DNA from: Stenogyne calaminthoides
Lineage: Eukaryota; Streptophyta; Magnoliopsida; Lamiales; Lamiaceae
Direction: 5' to 3'
Length of the DNA: 64,000 nt
Assembly: GCA_037126765.1 (NCBI GenBank)
Contig: JBBCBC010000033.1
Span: 11,050,085-11,114,084 of the forward strand
Shown here: positions 10,220-22,106 of the stretch, in pieces
How the letters are laid out: every line of letters begins with the position of its first letter
Numbering within the stretch: position 1 is the first letter of the stretch
Program-made: the position numbers and the translations under genes
Notes under the pieces: generated by a model
Databases searched by the model: none
Told to the model about the DNA's origin: nothing
What the model saw: the letters and a program-made list of their open reading frames with translations, nothing else

Positions 10220-12047
10220 TGTTGGGATTATACTGGAAAGTATGCTTTTACTTTGTATAATCAGACTGAATTTCGGACTTATTTACTGAAATAAATTGTT
10301 TATCACTGATGCTTTAAATATCATCGAATGTTACATATATTTACTGCATAACTGTTCAATAAATAGTACGTGTTACATTGTAGTTAATTTAGTGATACCA
10401 GATCACAGAAGATTAAATTAACAGTCCCTTGTAACCAAAAGTACACCATTCACGACCTAGATGGAAATGAACAATCCATCGTGAAAGGTTGAAGTGTAAG
10501 GCTCAGATTGGCTTGTCTTGACCAAGAGATTACACTAGTGCATGTTTAGTACACTAAAGAGGACCTACAGGAGGACAAATTCTTCAGAACTGAACTAGGA
10601 AGAATTAGACCTCAGTGGTTCGTTATTTCTTAATCTTCGTCCCTTAAATAGGATCGCGTGTGGTTAGTAATTATTGCTTTGACTTATTACGGGTAGAGAA
10701 TCAACGAGATTCAATACTTTATATCTTGGGCAATATTATTGGTCACATGCGATTGCTAAGATTTAATACGGAGAATCGTGTGCAAGTACGCTTGTTCGAT
10801 TTGCCCCCTTGGAAGGTTCATAAGTTTTATCATACCAAATCTTGCAAGTGGAACTAGTTTCCTGTATGGATAATAATGTTGAACCGTTCCTTAACCAAGG
10901 ATAAAAGATATTAATTAATGGAAAGCTATTTCAGTGGCTTGAATTAATTAATGGGCTAGATAATCTTAAACGCGGGAAATAATAACCGGGAGCCATATTG
11001 ACTGTAATATGGGTTAAGATGGATAGTGCAATATTAATTATGTAGTGGGATTAATTAATATTTATGGGCTTGAATAATATTGTGGTTCAATATTGATAAT
11101 TCAAGATCCATTGGAAGGTCCAATCTTAATTCTCCTAAAGGCCCTCAAGTAGCCCAACATAAAGTCCAATAACTGAAAAAGGTGTTTAAAAATAAAATAA
11201 ATTTTGTTGCCTATTTTTCCTATTTTTCGAAAATAGTAAATAAAAGAGGGAGAAAGATTTTCTTTGAATTTTGTTATGGAATGAAGATAAGTATTCTTGG
11301 AATACAAGATTATCTCATTAAATTCAAGAAATCTCCCACTTGGTTATTTACTATGAAATTTTCGAAAATCTTGAAAGAATAAGGGAAATAAAGATTTTCT
11401 TGAAAATATATTATGGAAGATATGTATTCTTGGAATATAAGAATATCTCATAAATTCAAGAAGATCCAAATCTTGGATTCTTACTCCTTATTATTTTCGA
11501 AAATACCATAACAAGAGAATGTGGGATTTTTATGGAATATTTTAATTATGGAGAAAAGAATATATGAGATATATTCAAGATTTCTTGGAGATCAAGAAAA
11601 GATTGTTTCCTCCCTATTCCATGTTGAAAAATCGGCCACCACCTCATTATAAATAGGGGATGATTTCTTCATCCCCAAGGACAATTCCATGTGCTGGAAA
11701 AATTAGTAAATCCACAAAGGTGGTGCAACAAATTTTTATTTTTCCTTTTGTTAATTGTTCGTGAGTTTCCTTCCACCGGATTGACGAGCAAGGACTAGGG
11801 AATACTTGGGAAGGCTTTTTGGTGTGTTTTTATCGACGAGACCATTGCCACTCCAAGAGGTTAGTTCACGTAAACCCGTAGCAATTCTGCATGCATAGGA
11901 TTTATGTGAACTGTTTATATGCATGATTTGTTGTTGAATTATTATTTGAATTAATATATGATTAATTCATGCTAGTAATAATTATTAGAATTAAATTTGT
12001 ATTTAAATATTCATCCCGAATAGATCCGTGCAATTAATTCCCTAACA
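10220..12047 (+). repeat. 5' LTR of element B
   Basis: TGTTGGGATTATACTGG to TTCCCTAACA, 1828 bp, exactly the length of the right copy. TATA box (TATAAATA) at 11648-11655. In the first ~160 bp it differs from the right copy at seven sites by eye, mostly G/A or C/T. Confidence 0.93.
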
Positions 12048-12049
12048 AC

Positions 12050-12061
12050 TGGTATCAGAGC
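12050..12061 (+). promoter_or_regulatory. Primer-binding site of element B (initiator tRNA-Met)
   Basis: TGGTATCAGAGC two bases after the LTR. Confidence 0.93.
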
Positions 12062-13589
12062 CTCGGTTTCGGGCTCTGAATTTTAAATTATAATTTAATT
12101 CGTTTTTATTAAATTTGAAATTGGATAGTAGAATTGCTAGATCTTTTTTTCCAGGTATCCAATTGTCATGGAATTTAATGTGTTTATTTATGCATGCATA
12201 TAAATTGTGGTTTTTTTTTAATTCGATTCGTTCGAATTCGTTTTGCCTCGTGAGAAAATCCACGAGTAGATTAGAATTTGTTTGATTTGATCAAAGTAAT
12301 AGACTAGTCTAGATCTAGGTTTATTTATTTTTGTAAATAAATTGTAACCGGATCGGAAATGGAGGCGGAGACGAAGAATTAAAAGACGGGATTCGGAACC
12401 AGGCGTAGGCAGCGTGCGTCGTGCAAAAACGTGCCAGGCGAGGCACCACGCCGACGCCTGACGGGTGGATGCCAAGACGGCGGGGCGGGGGCTATCCATC
12501 CGGGCAGCGTCGGTGCGGATCGGCCAGGCGACGGTGGGGCCGCCTCGTCTTGTGCGTAGGCGAAGCGGCAATGTGAGTAATTTGTCGAAGCGTGGGGCGG
12601 GCGATCTTCCGAGGGGCATACGGCGACGAGGGGAACGAGCAATGCGAACGCAGCGTGGGGCCAGATGTACAGATCCATGCGACCGCCGACCCTGCCGAGA
12701 CCTTCCAAGCGACTCCGAGCATCATTTGGGCGGCGTCGGCGCCGGGCGCAGGTGTCTGACAAGACGGGCACCGATCGACACGGCCGGGGGAGTGCAAGAA
12801 GTGCACTCTGACCCGCGAGCTGGTCGATGACATCACTAGACGTGGTGAACCTTTCGAGACGAACGATGAAGGCAAAGAAGACGATTTCTCGAGATCAAGA
12901 CATGACAAAAATTAACCGTGATAATTGGATATGTGTGCCCAATATGTTTAATTTTTTATCTTGATGTTTATGCATTATTTTATGCTTATTTAAATTGTGT
13001 TTAAATTTGTGATGCATGAGAAAAGGTTTTGAAAAATCTCGCTTTCAAAAATTACTAAGTATGCTTAAATAATTAATTGACAATTTTATGGATAATAAAA
13101 TTGAATTAATTTTGACCTCCATGATTTATTTATTTGTGAATTCTTTTGGAGAAATTTCCCCCACGGGACGGTCAAAAGATAGCTTTCACATGAATAAATT
13201 CCAAATGGATGATCGTGGATTATTACTAGTGGCAACGATGACCCTCCCCACGAGGCTCGTTCAAAGTGAAATAATAATTTTGTATTTAATCATGGTTATT
13301 ACTTAGGTATAAAATTGTTATGCATATACTTCCCCGAAGTCCCTGTCAATTTTATATTGGTCAAGTGGGAGCCAACTATTAATCTAGTTATTAAAGGTTT
13401 GTAATTGTTCTTGTTTGTAACCTGCTTGAATGTGTTTAAATAATGACTCACCCCACGTGGCTTATTTAAACTGTTTTGAGATGTTGGCTGATGCATGTTC
13501 ATATTTTTTTGAGATTTTAGTATGAAACATGTGATCGAATTTTGTGATATATTTGTGCTTATGCATATTATTATTTATTTTAGTTCATC
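12062..13589 (+). other. Long leader of element B with a GC-rich island
   Basis: 1.5 kb separate the primer-binding site from gag. 12370-12850 is strikingly GC-rich against AT-rich surroundings and is open on both strands (for example 12465-12830 plus and 12379-12771 minus). The predicted proteins are Arg/Pro/Ala-rich and resemble nothing known, so I treat the open frames as a composition effect. Element D has a similar island in its leader. Confidence 0.5.
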
Positions 13590-14460
13590 ATGTCGCAACC
13601 TTTTAATCCACTGTTCAATATACTTAAAGACAATTTACGTACTGGTGAAAACTTCGTTGATTGGAGTCGTAAACTTACTATTGTCCTCACTGCACAAAGC
13701 CATAACTGGGTTCTCACTACACCTAAACCAGAAAAGCCAAATGATGAGTCAACTAAATCGGTTAAGAAAGAGTATGCTGACTGGGAGCGTTCCAACGAAA
13801 TGGCAAAGTGTACCATCTTGGCTTCAATGTCAGATGTGTTGCAACACCAACATCAGAACGTTGAGACCGCTGCAGACATCATGACTAGTCTTAAAGTGAT
13901 GTTTCAACATCAGAACCGTGTGGCTCATCAGATCACCATGAGGGACTTGCTCTCTATGAAAATGGTGGAGGGAACGCCCGTAAGGGAGCACGTTCTCCAG
14001 ATGATGGCTCACCTTAATAAACTTGAGGTACTTGGCGCTGAATACGACATCGAGACCCAAATCGATTTTGTGCTCCACTCTCTGCCGAAAAGTTTTGAAC
14101 AGTTCAGGCTGAACTATCAGATGAACAATCAGAAGTTCTCGATGCATGATCTATTGCAAGCTTTGGTCTAGGCAGAGGTGATATTGGGGCAAAAGAGTCA
14201 AGCCTTGGTGGCAAATGGACCTTCTTCTTCTTCTTCTAGGCCAAGGGGTGGTAAGAACAAGAAAAAGGACAAAAGCCACAAGCAAGTGAACTCAAGTGTT
14301 GCCAATGGCAAAGAAAAGGTGAAGGGAGGTGGAGGATTAAGCAAGCCAGTTAAGGGGAGGTGCTTCAAATGCGGTGAAAAAGGACATTGGAGGTCAGCTT
14401 GTTCCAAACCCAAAAGAAATGGAAAGAAAGGTAATTCTCACGCACTAATTGTTGAAACTT
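13590..14460 (+). pseudogene. Element B gag with CCHC zinc knuckle
   Basis: Starts MSQPFNPLFNILKDNLRTGE. It includes the UBN2-type capsid region (MTSLKVMFQHQNRVAHQ, MRDLLSMKMVEGTPVREHV) and a nucleocapsid zinc knuckle CFKCGEKGHWRSAC (C-X2-C-X4-H-X4-C, complete) at about 14361-14403. The frame is interrupted by a TAG at 14169-14171 that one C-to-T change in CAG would explain. Gag packages the element RNA in virus-like particles. Confidence 0.88.
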
Positions 14461-17154
14461 GCTTAGCGGCGTATGCCTCCCATTTATGGGTGGTGGATAC
14501 GGGATCCACTGATCATGTTTATTTCACTTTACAGGAGTTCAAGCGGACCCGGCAACTTAGTGGGAGTGAGATCCTCATCACACTGGGCGATGTTACTAGA
14601 GTGGCAGCTGAAGCAGTGGGAGAAGTGCACCTGTCTTTTGAAGACAGAGTTTTAATTTTAAGAGATGTTCTTTACATTCTGAATTTTAGAAAGTATTTAA
14701 TTTCGGTTTCTAAACTTTACCTTGATGGATATTCGGTTACTTTTGATAAAGTTGTTACCACTTCTCTTTATGATAAATTTATCTGTCATGGAACGTTGTC
14801 GAATAATCTCTATATAATTAACTGTGCACACCACTCATGAAATGCATCCTATAACACATCAATTGTTTCCGATAAAAGAAAAATGTATCAAGTCTCTACG
14901 ATCCGATCGTGGAGGCGAGTACCTCAGCGATGAGTTTTTGAACTACTTGTCAGATAAAGGGATTGTATCCCAGCTAACTGCACCCGGAACCCCTCAACAA
15001 AATGGGGTTGCAGAGCGAAGAAAATGAAATCTTTTGGAAATAGTTAGATCAATGATGAGTTATGCGGATCTTTCCAAGTCGTTCTGGGGTCATGCCTTGG
15101 AAATAGGGGCTTACATTCTGAACTTGGTGCCATCCAAATCGGTTCCCAAAACTCCCAAAGAATTGTGGACCGGGTGCAAGCCTAGTTTGAGACACATGAA
15201 AATTTGGGGGTGTCCGGCCTACGTGTTGGACAAGGAAGCCGGAAAATTGGATCCCCGATCAGAATTAAGGTTGTTTGTAGGATACCCTGAGGGAACAAAA
15301 AGGTGTAGGTTCTATGGTCCCGAAGATCAAAAGGTGGTAATAAGCACCCACTTTAGATTTTTGGAAGAAGACTATATGAACGAAAGAAGACCCAGAAGTG
15401 AGATTACCTTAAATGAGCTAAGGGGGCTAACCTCATTGCCAACTGTACAAGATGGCATACCAAAAGACACACTTTCACAACCGGAATCTCATCGTAGTGG
15501 GAGGGTTGTGAGACAGCCAGAGAGATTCATGGGGATAGGAGAGTCCTCGGACTTGATTCTCGGACAAGACGAATCAGACCCATGGACATATGATGAGGCA
15601 ATCCAAGACAAGGATGCGGTTTCTTGGCAAAAAGCAATGAAAGCCGAAATGGGTTCTATGGATCATAACAGAGTGTGGGAGCTAGTCGAACCACTTAATG
15701 GGGTCAAACCCATTGGTTGCAAGTGGGTATACAAGAGAAAAAGAGGACCGGATGGGAAGGTGGAAACCTTCAAGGCAAGGCTTGTGGCGAAAGGTTATAC
15801 TCAAAAAGAAGGGATCGACTATGAGGAAACCTTTACACCCTTAGAAATGCTCAAGTCCATCTGAATTCTCTTGTCGATTGTTGCGCATCTCGATTTTGAA
15901 ATCTGACAAATGGATGTCAAGACAGCTTTCCTTAACGGAAGTCTTGATGAAGAAATCTATATGCAACAACCCCAAGGCTTCATTGAAAAGGGCCAAGAAC
16001 ACCTAGTTTGTAAGCTCATGAAGTCCATTTACGGACTCAAACAAGCATCCAGAGATTGAAACCAATGTTTTGATCATGTTATAAAGTCTTATGGGTTTGA
16101 TCAAAACGAGTTCAAAAGTTGTGTGTACAAAAAGCGTGTCGGAACTGCATTGGTATTCTTAGTACTATACGTAGATGACATTCTGATCATCGGGAACGAT
16201 GTAAAGGTGTTATCAGACGTAAGGGCATGGCTTTCAAAACAGTTTGATATGAAGGACTTAGGGGAAGCCGGGCACATCTTTGGGATCAAGATCACTCGAG
16301 ATCGCAAAAATAGGATGATAGGCTTATCGCAAGCTTCATACATAGACACTGTCTTGAAACGATTCAGCATGCAGGATTCCAAGAAAGGCTTCGTACCTTT
16401 CAAGCATGGAATCCATCTATCCAAGGAAATGTGCCCTAAGACACAAAAGGAGATAGATGACATGAAAGGCATTCCTTATGCTTCGGCTGTCAGAAGCCTT
16501 ATGTATGCAATGTTGTACACGAGACCAGATATCTGCTTTGCCGTTGGCATGGTGGCAAGATATCAAAGTAACCCGGGGAAAGAACATTGGACGGCAGTTA
16601 AAAACATTCTGAAGTATCTGAAAAGAACTCGAGATAGAATGTTGGTTTATCAGTCAGATAGTCTAATCCCCATCGGCTACATGGACTCGGATTTCCAATC
16701 AGACTTAGATTCCAGAAAATCTACCTACGGTAGTGTGTTTTGCATGGGGGGAGGAGCCATGACATGGAGAAGTGTTAAGCAGAAATGCATCGCAGATTCT
16801 ACCATGGAAGCCGAATATATAGCTGCTTGCGAGGCAGCGAAAGAAACGGTTTGGCTCAAGAACTTCCTAGTGGACTTGGATGTAGTTCCGAATTTTCCCA
16901 GCACAATCACTGTTTATTGTGACAATGCCGGAGCAGTTGCAAATTCAAGGGAACCAAGAGCCCACAAGGCCAACAAACACATTGAAAGGAAATACCATCT
17001 TATACGAGAAATCGTTAAGAGAGGAGATATAGAGGTGGCAAAGATCGCGTCAGAAGACAACCTAGCAGATCCATTCACAAAGGGTCTACCTCAGAATACA
17101 TTCGAGAGACATGTGAAAGGAATGGGTGTCAAGACCGTTGCCAATCTGCTTTGA
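14461..17154 (+). pseudogene. Element B pol (protease, integrase remnant, RT, RNase H)
   Basis: In order: aspartic protease VVDTGSTDHV (~14490), gag-pre-integrase remnant to 14840, then a jump into the middle of integrase (SDRGGEYLSDEF, TPQQNGVAER), so the His-Cys finger and first catalytic Asp are missing. The rest of integrase follows, then RT (QMDVKTAFLNG ~15908; YVDDILIIGND ~16170) and RNase H (STMEAEYIAACEAAKE; CDNAGAV) ending at the TGA at 17152. Stop codons occur at 15025, 15862, 15904 and ~16057. The domain order is Ty1/copia. RT and RNase H would copy the element RNA into DNA; this copy cannot. Confidence 0.9.
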
Positions 17155-17260
17155 GTATAAGTGGGAGACATTATTAGGTTCGTGTATGTGACATTATATG
17201 TCACGTATTAGGAACTACACGAGACATGCTGTAGTATACTTAAAACCAGACTTTGAGTAT

Positions 17261-17271
17261 AAGTGGGAGAT
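17261..17271 (+). promoter_or_regulatory. Polypurine tract of element B
   Basis: AAGTGGGAGAT directly before the right LTR, the plus-strand DNA primer site. Confidence 0.85.
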
Positions 17272-19099
17272 TGTTGGGATTATACTGGAAAATATGCTTT
17301 TACTTTATATAATCAGACTGAATTTCGGACTTATTTACTGAAATAAATTATTTATCACTGATGTTTTAAATATCATCGAATGTTACATATATTTACTACA
17401 TAACTGTTCAATAAATTGTATGTGTTACATTGTAGTTAATTTAGTGATACCAGATCACAAAAGATTAAATTAACAGTCCCTTGTAACCAAAAGTACACCA
17501 TTCACGACCTAGATGGAAATGAACAATCCATCGTGAAAGGTTGAAGTGTAAGGCTCAGATTGGCTTGTCTTTACCAAGAGATTACACTAGTGCATGTTTA
17601 GTGCACTGAAGAGGACCTACAGGAGGACAAATTCTTCAGAACTGAACTAGGAAGAATAAGACCTCAGTGGTTCGTTATTTCTTAATCTTCGTCCCTTAAA
17701 TAGGATCGTGTGTGGTTAGTAATTATTGCTTTGACTTATTACGGGTAGAGAATCAACGAGATTCAATACTTTATATCTTGGGCAATATTATTGGTCACAT
17801 GCGATTGCTAAGATTTAATACGGAGAATCGTGTGCAAGTACGCTTGTTCGATTTGCCCCCTTGGGAGGTTCATAAGTTTATCATACTAAATCTTGCAAGT
17901 GGAACTAGTTTCCTGTATGGATAATAATGTTGAACCGTTCCTTAACCAAGGATAAAAGATATTAATTAATGGAAAGCTATTTCAGTGGCTTGAATTAATT
18001 AATGGGCTAGATAATCTTAAACACGGGAAATAATAACCGGGAGCCATATTGACTGTAATATGGGTTAAGATGGATAGTGCAATATTAATTATGTAGTGGG
18101 ATTAATTAATATTTATGGGCTTGAATAATATTGTGGCTCAATATTGATAATTCAAAATCCATTGGAAGGTTCAATCTTAATTCTCCTAAAGACCCCTCAA
18201 GTAGCCCAACATAAAGTCCAATAACTGAAAAAGATGTTTAAAAATAAAATAAATTTTGTTGCCTATTTTTCCCATTTTTCGAAAATAGTAAATAAAAGAG
18301 GGAGAAAGATTTTCTTTGAATTTTGTTATGGAATGAAGATAAGTATTCTTGAAATACAAGATTATCTCATTAAATTCAAGAAATCTCCCACTTGGTTATT
18401 TACTATGAAATTTTCGAAAATCTTGAAAGAATAAGGGAAAGAAAGATTTTCTTGAAAATATATTATGGAAGATATGTATTCTTGGAATACAAGAATATCT
18501 CATAAATTCAAGAAGATCCAAATCTTGGATTCTTACTCCTTATTATTTTCGAAAATACCATAACAAGAGAAGGTGGGATTTTTATGGAATATTTTAATTA
18601 TGGAGAAAAGAATATATGAGATATATTCAAAATTTCTTGGAGATCAAGAAAAGATTTTTTCCTCTCTATTCCATGTTGAAAAATCGGCCACCACCTCATT
18701 ATAAATAGGGGATGATTTCTTCATCCCCAAGGACAATTCCATGTGCTGGAAAAATTAGTAAATCCACAAAGGTGGTGCAACAAATTTTTATTTTTTCTTT
18801 TGTTAATTGTTCGCAAGTTTCCTTCCACCGTATTGACGAGCAAGGACTAGGGAATACTTGGGAAGGCTTTTTGGTGTGTTTTTATCGACGAGATCATTGT
18901 CACTCCAAGAGGTTAGTTCACGTAAACCCGTAGCAATTCTGCATGCGTAGGATTTATGTGAACTGTTTATATGCATGATTTGTTATTGAATTATTATTTG
19001 AATTAATATAGGATTAATTCATGCTAGTAATAATTATTAGAATTAAATTTGTATTTAAATATTCATCCCGAATAGATCCGTGCAATTAATTCTTTAACA
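17272..19099 (+). repeat. 3' LTR of element B
   Basis: 1828 bp, the same ends as the left copy apart from TTCTTTAACA at the right end. TATA box at 18700-18707. Confidence 0.93.
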
Positions 19100-20399
19100 C
19101 TAAGTGCTCTTGGGAAAAAGTATCCTAAAAGAGAAATTGCTCTGAAAATTCTTAGAGGACTATCTAAGAAATGGGATATTCATGCTATTGTGGTTGAAAA
19201 CACCAAAGATATTGCTTCTATGCCATATCAACAAGTTTTCTCTGAGTTGAAAGTATATGAGTTTGTAAATGATAAGAAAACTAAGAAAACTGACAGCAAA
19301 GATGATACTTCATCTAACAAAAATGTGGCTTTCAAAGCACAAGGTAAAATCTGTAATTCTAAAGAACCTGAGACTTCATCTAACAAAGTGCAGGATGAAA
19401 AAGATGAGATAATTGCCTTAATGGCAAGAAGGTTTGAGAAAATGAACCACAGATTTGGAAAGTATAAGAGGTAATATAAAAATATGCAATGCGAAGCAGG
19501 GAACAACTCGGTGAAGAAAAGTCTCTTTGAGAAGAAGAAGACAAAAAGGTGAAGGATCCTCATCCAAAAAAGAAGGACTACAAATCCAAAGAGGAAAATG
19601 ATCAAGATGACGATACCAACAGAGATCTTACTGTTGCAAGAAGATAGGTCACTTCAAAGATAAGCATCCCGAGTTGAGTTCCAAAGAAAGAAAGGATCGG
19701 CAAGCCGAAAAAGAGATAAGAAGTATTCAAAGAAAAGGCAATGGTTGTTGAAGAAGAACATTCTGAGGAAGGATCCAGCTCTTCAGAATAGATGTTCTCA
19801 GACAGTGATAGTGATGATGTCTGCCTTGTTGCTATTGAGGAGGTAAATTCTTCTATCTCTGTTGCTGCTCCTACAAAAGCACCTCAGTTATCAAGTTCAT
19901 CTGTAACCAGTAATTTTGACCTGATGGGTTCTTTTGAGAATCTGATGAAGGACTATTCTGTGTTACAAGAACTGTTCATAGAAACTCAAGAGCAGAATGA
20001 AGTGCTGACTGCTGAGAATCTAAATTGAAAACACTCTAAAGCTCCTGAGATCACTTCTCAATTGATGGGAGTAACTGATGAACTTGATGTTCTGAAAGTA
20101 CAACTCTAGGAAAAAGAGAAGGTGGTAGAGGCCCTGAAAGGAAAGTTAGAGAAATCCACTGAAGAAAATCAGTTTATCAGAACTGAGTTCAATGACCTCT
20201 TTGAGAAACATGAAACTCTAAAGAAAAGTGAGGATAGTTTGCAGAGAAAGTTAGCACTATTGAATTCTGCATCTAAAACAATAAATGAAATTCAGAGTTA
20301 TCAAAGACCTGCAACTATAAAGACTGGATTAGGATATATTCCAGGGGGAACCTCACATGATCTTCTGAATGTTGCTTCTACAAGTGGCACCAAGACTGT
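19100..20399 (+). pseudogene. Element A gag, middle part (after element B)
   Basis: Resumes with ALGKKYPKREIALKILRGLSKKW in phase with the part before element B. A ruined zinc knuckle (KKIGHFKD) lies near 19625-19670; the first cysteines are shifted and the last is lost. From 19792 follow acidic and coiled-coil-rich segments (LKGKLEKSTEENQFIR..., TEFNDLFEKHETLKKSEDSL). Stops at 19482, 20026 and 20107 break it. The long coiled coil after the zinc knuckle parallels the gag of element C (30830-32068). Confidence 0.82.
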
Positions 20400-21948
20400 T
20401 GTAGGTCCCGAACGAGTTTTGTGAGGGCAGAAGTCTAGAGGGGAGGGGTGAATAGACTTCTGAAAACTTTTTATGCAGATCAGGTGTGGAAGCAGTTAAC
20501 CTGATCGAGTGCAAAGTGAATCGGTTTGATCGATATCTAACTTCTTGAACGCTGAAGGCGATCGATTCGGTATCTATTAGTTTAACTGATTGTGCGGAAG
20601 CTAAGTTTTACCCGTGTGAAAAACCAGTTTTAATAAATCAGATTCCAAAGTCAGTCTTTCAACCAGTTGACTAAAGTGTCAAACTTGATCAGATCAGAAG
20701 CTTGGTGCTAGCTGATCTTAAGTTAGAACATGTATGCAGCTTTAATTAGGTTGTGTGCGATTGTGTAAAAGCAGGTTAATCAAAGCGGTAAAAAGCACAC
20801 AAGATTTATAGTGTTTGGACAAAACCCGGTCCTACGTCCGCTCTTCCCTATCACAAGGGGCACCAACTAAACCAATCGGACTTAGATTTTTGTGTTAGTC
20901 CAACACAAAGACACCTGTGAGATATTTAAAGAGTTCTCACCAACCGATCCCGTAAATCGGAACTAGAAACCCTATCGAAATCTTGCTAAACAACTTAACC
21001 TAACTTTGGATATTGGGTAAGATTGTTTTGGTTCCAACTTTGAAATCTTTTCTAGTTTTTAAGTAGCCTATCAGCTAGATGAAAAGATTTATGTGCTAAG
21101 AACTTATGGGATGAACACTTAGAAAATAATCTTCAAGTTCGTGTTCTTCGTGCGGAAATCTGATTATAGCTTGAGCTTCTTAATAGTTTCCGTGGTTCAC
21201 TCTGAAGTGTAATCCCATATTTATAAACCTCGAAATCAAAGAGCCGTTGGAGAGCAATTTGAATTTCAGGCTATATTTGGTAGACTTGCAGGATTGATGT
21301 GGCGTCTTGAGAAATGGCATGGGTGAAAAGCGTGAATATTGTCTTTTATAGCCGTTAGAAAGCGACACCAAATCCGTAATTCGGGCTCCGATCATACGTG
21401 TCTTGTCCTTATTTGTTACGTGAAGCACTTTTCGGTGTTGTTCTACCAACTAAGGTTGACATTCTTCTTGTTGGATCATCGGCGTATGATTTGGTGAAAC
21501 ATCGATTTTTTCACAGTGGTGACTTTGATCGATCAAAAGCCCGATCGATCTACTCGATAAGTCTTACGGTGCGGTTGTCTTAGCTTCAACTAGCAGACTC
21601 GGTGATGTAGGTCTTCAGTGCGATCTTACGGAAGTCATCGATCTTCAAGTCTTGAATTTGAGCTTCATGACTTGGTGAGATATCGACTTTTATCGGATCG
21701 TCGATCTTCGTCCTTCTCTTTGCTTTCGGCTCGTTGGGATATCATTGTTGTTCTTGGATCTTGAAGCGGACTATACATATTGAGGTTCCCCCTCAATATG
21801 TGACCTATCTTCTACATCAGTTGTTCTATACAATAATTATCAACTGGTATCCTATAATTGGTAATAAAAACATCAGTCAGCTAACAGGTCTGACTGGTCC
21901 TATTACATGTGTTTTAGAACTTTCATCAAAACTCTAAATTTCCCAACA
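20400..21948 (-). repeat. 3' LTR of element C
   Basis: 1549 bp; in element sense TGTTGGGAAATTTAGAG to GGGACCTACA. Compared with the right copy many differences are CTG or CAG in one and CG or CGG in the other. A TATA-like string (TATAAATATGGG, minus strand) lies near 21215. Confidence 0.92.
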
Positions 21949-21962
21949 ATTTCCCCCTTTTT
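21949..21962 (-). promoter_or_regulatory. Polypurine tract of element C
   Basis: On the minus strand AAAAAGGGGGAAAT abuts the 3' LTR, as expected for a plus-strand primer. Confidence 0.88.
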
Positions 21963-22106
21963 GATGAAACCAAAACACTTTGAGAAACCAATCACAGTTG
22001 ATAAATATAGAACAGTAAAGAGCACATAATCAGAAGACAATGAGATTTTGTCTTAGGATCAGAAAATAAACTTTTCTTTCATTAGATTTATCGATTACAT
22101 ATTACA

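Larger units (their letters stand above)
10220..19099 (+). mobile_element. Element B: copia retrotransposon inserted in gag of A
   Basis: Two 1828-bp LTRs (10220-12047 and 17272-19099), primer-binding site at 12050, gag-pol and a polypurine tract bound an 8.9-kb element. Flanks are CTTAG (10215-10219) and CTAAG (19100-19104), a five-base target duplication with one mismatch. It is defective: part of the integrase is deleted and pol carries several stop codons. Its RT core reads YVDDILIIGND, unlike the YVDDIIFGSP of A, so it belongs to another copia lineage. Confidence 0.92.

Noticed and set aside
12379..12830. Overlapping open frames on both strands (121 and 130 codons)
   Set aside because: They lie in a GC-rich block with few AT-rich stop codons; the products are low-complexity Arg/Pro/Ala-rich and match no family I know.
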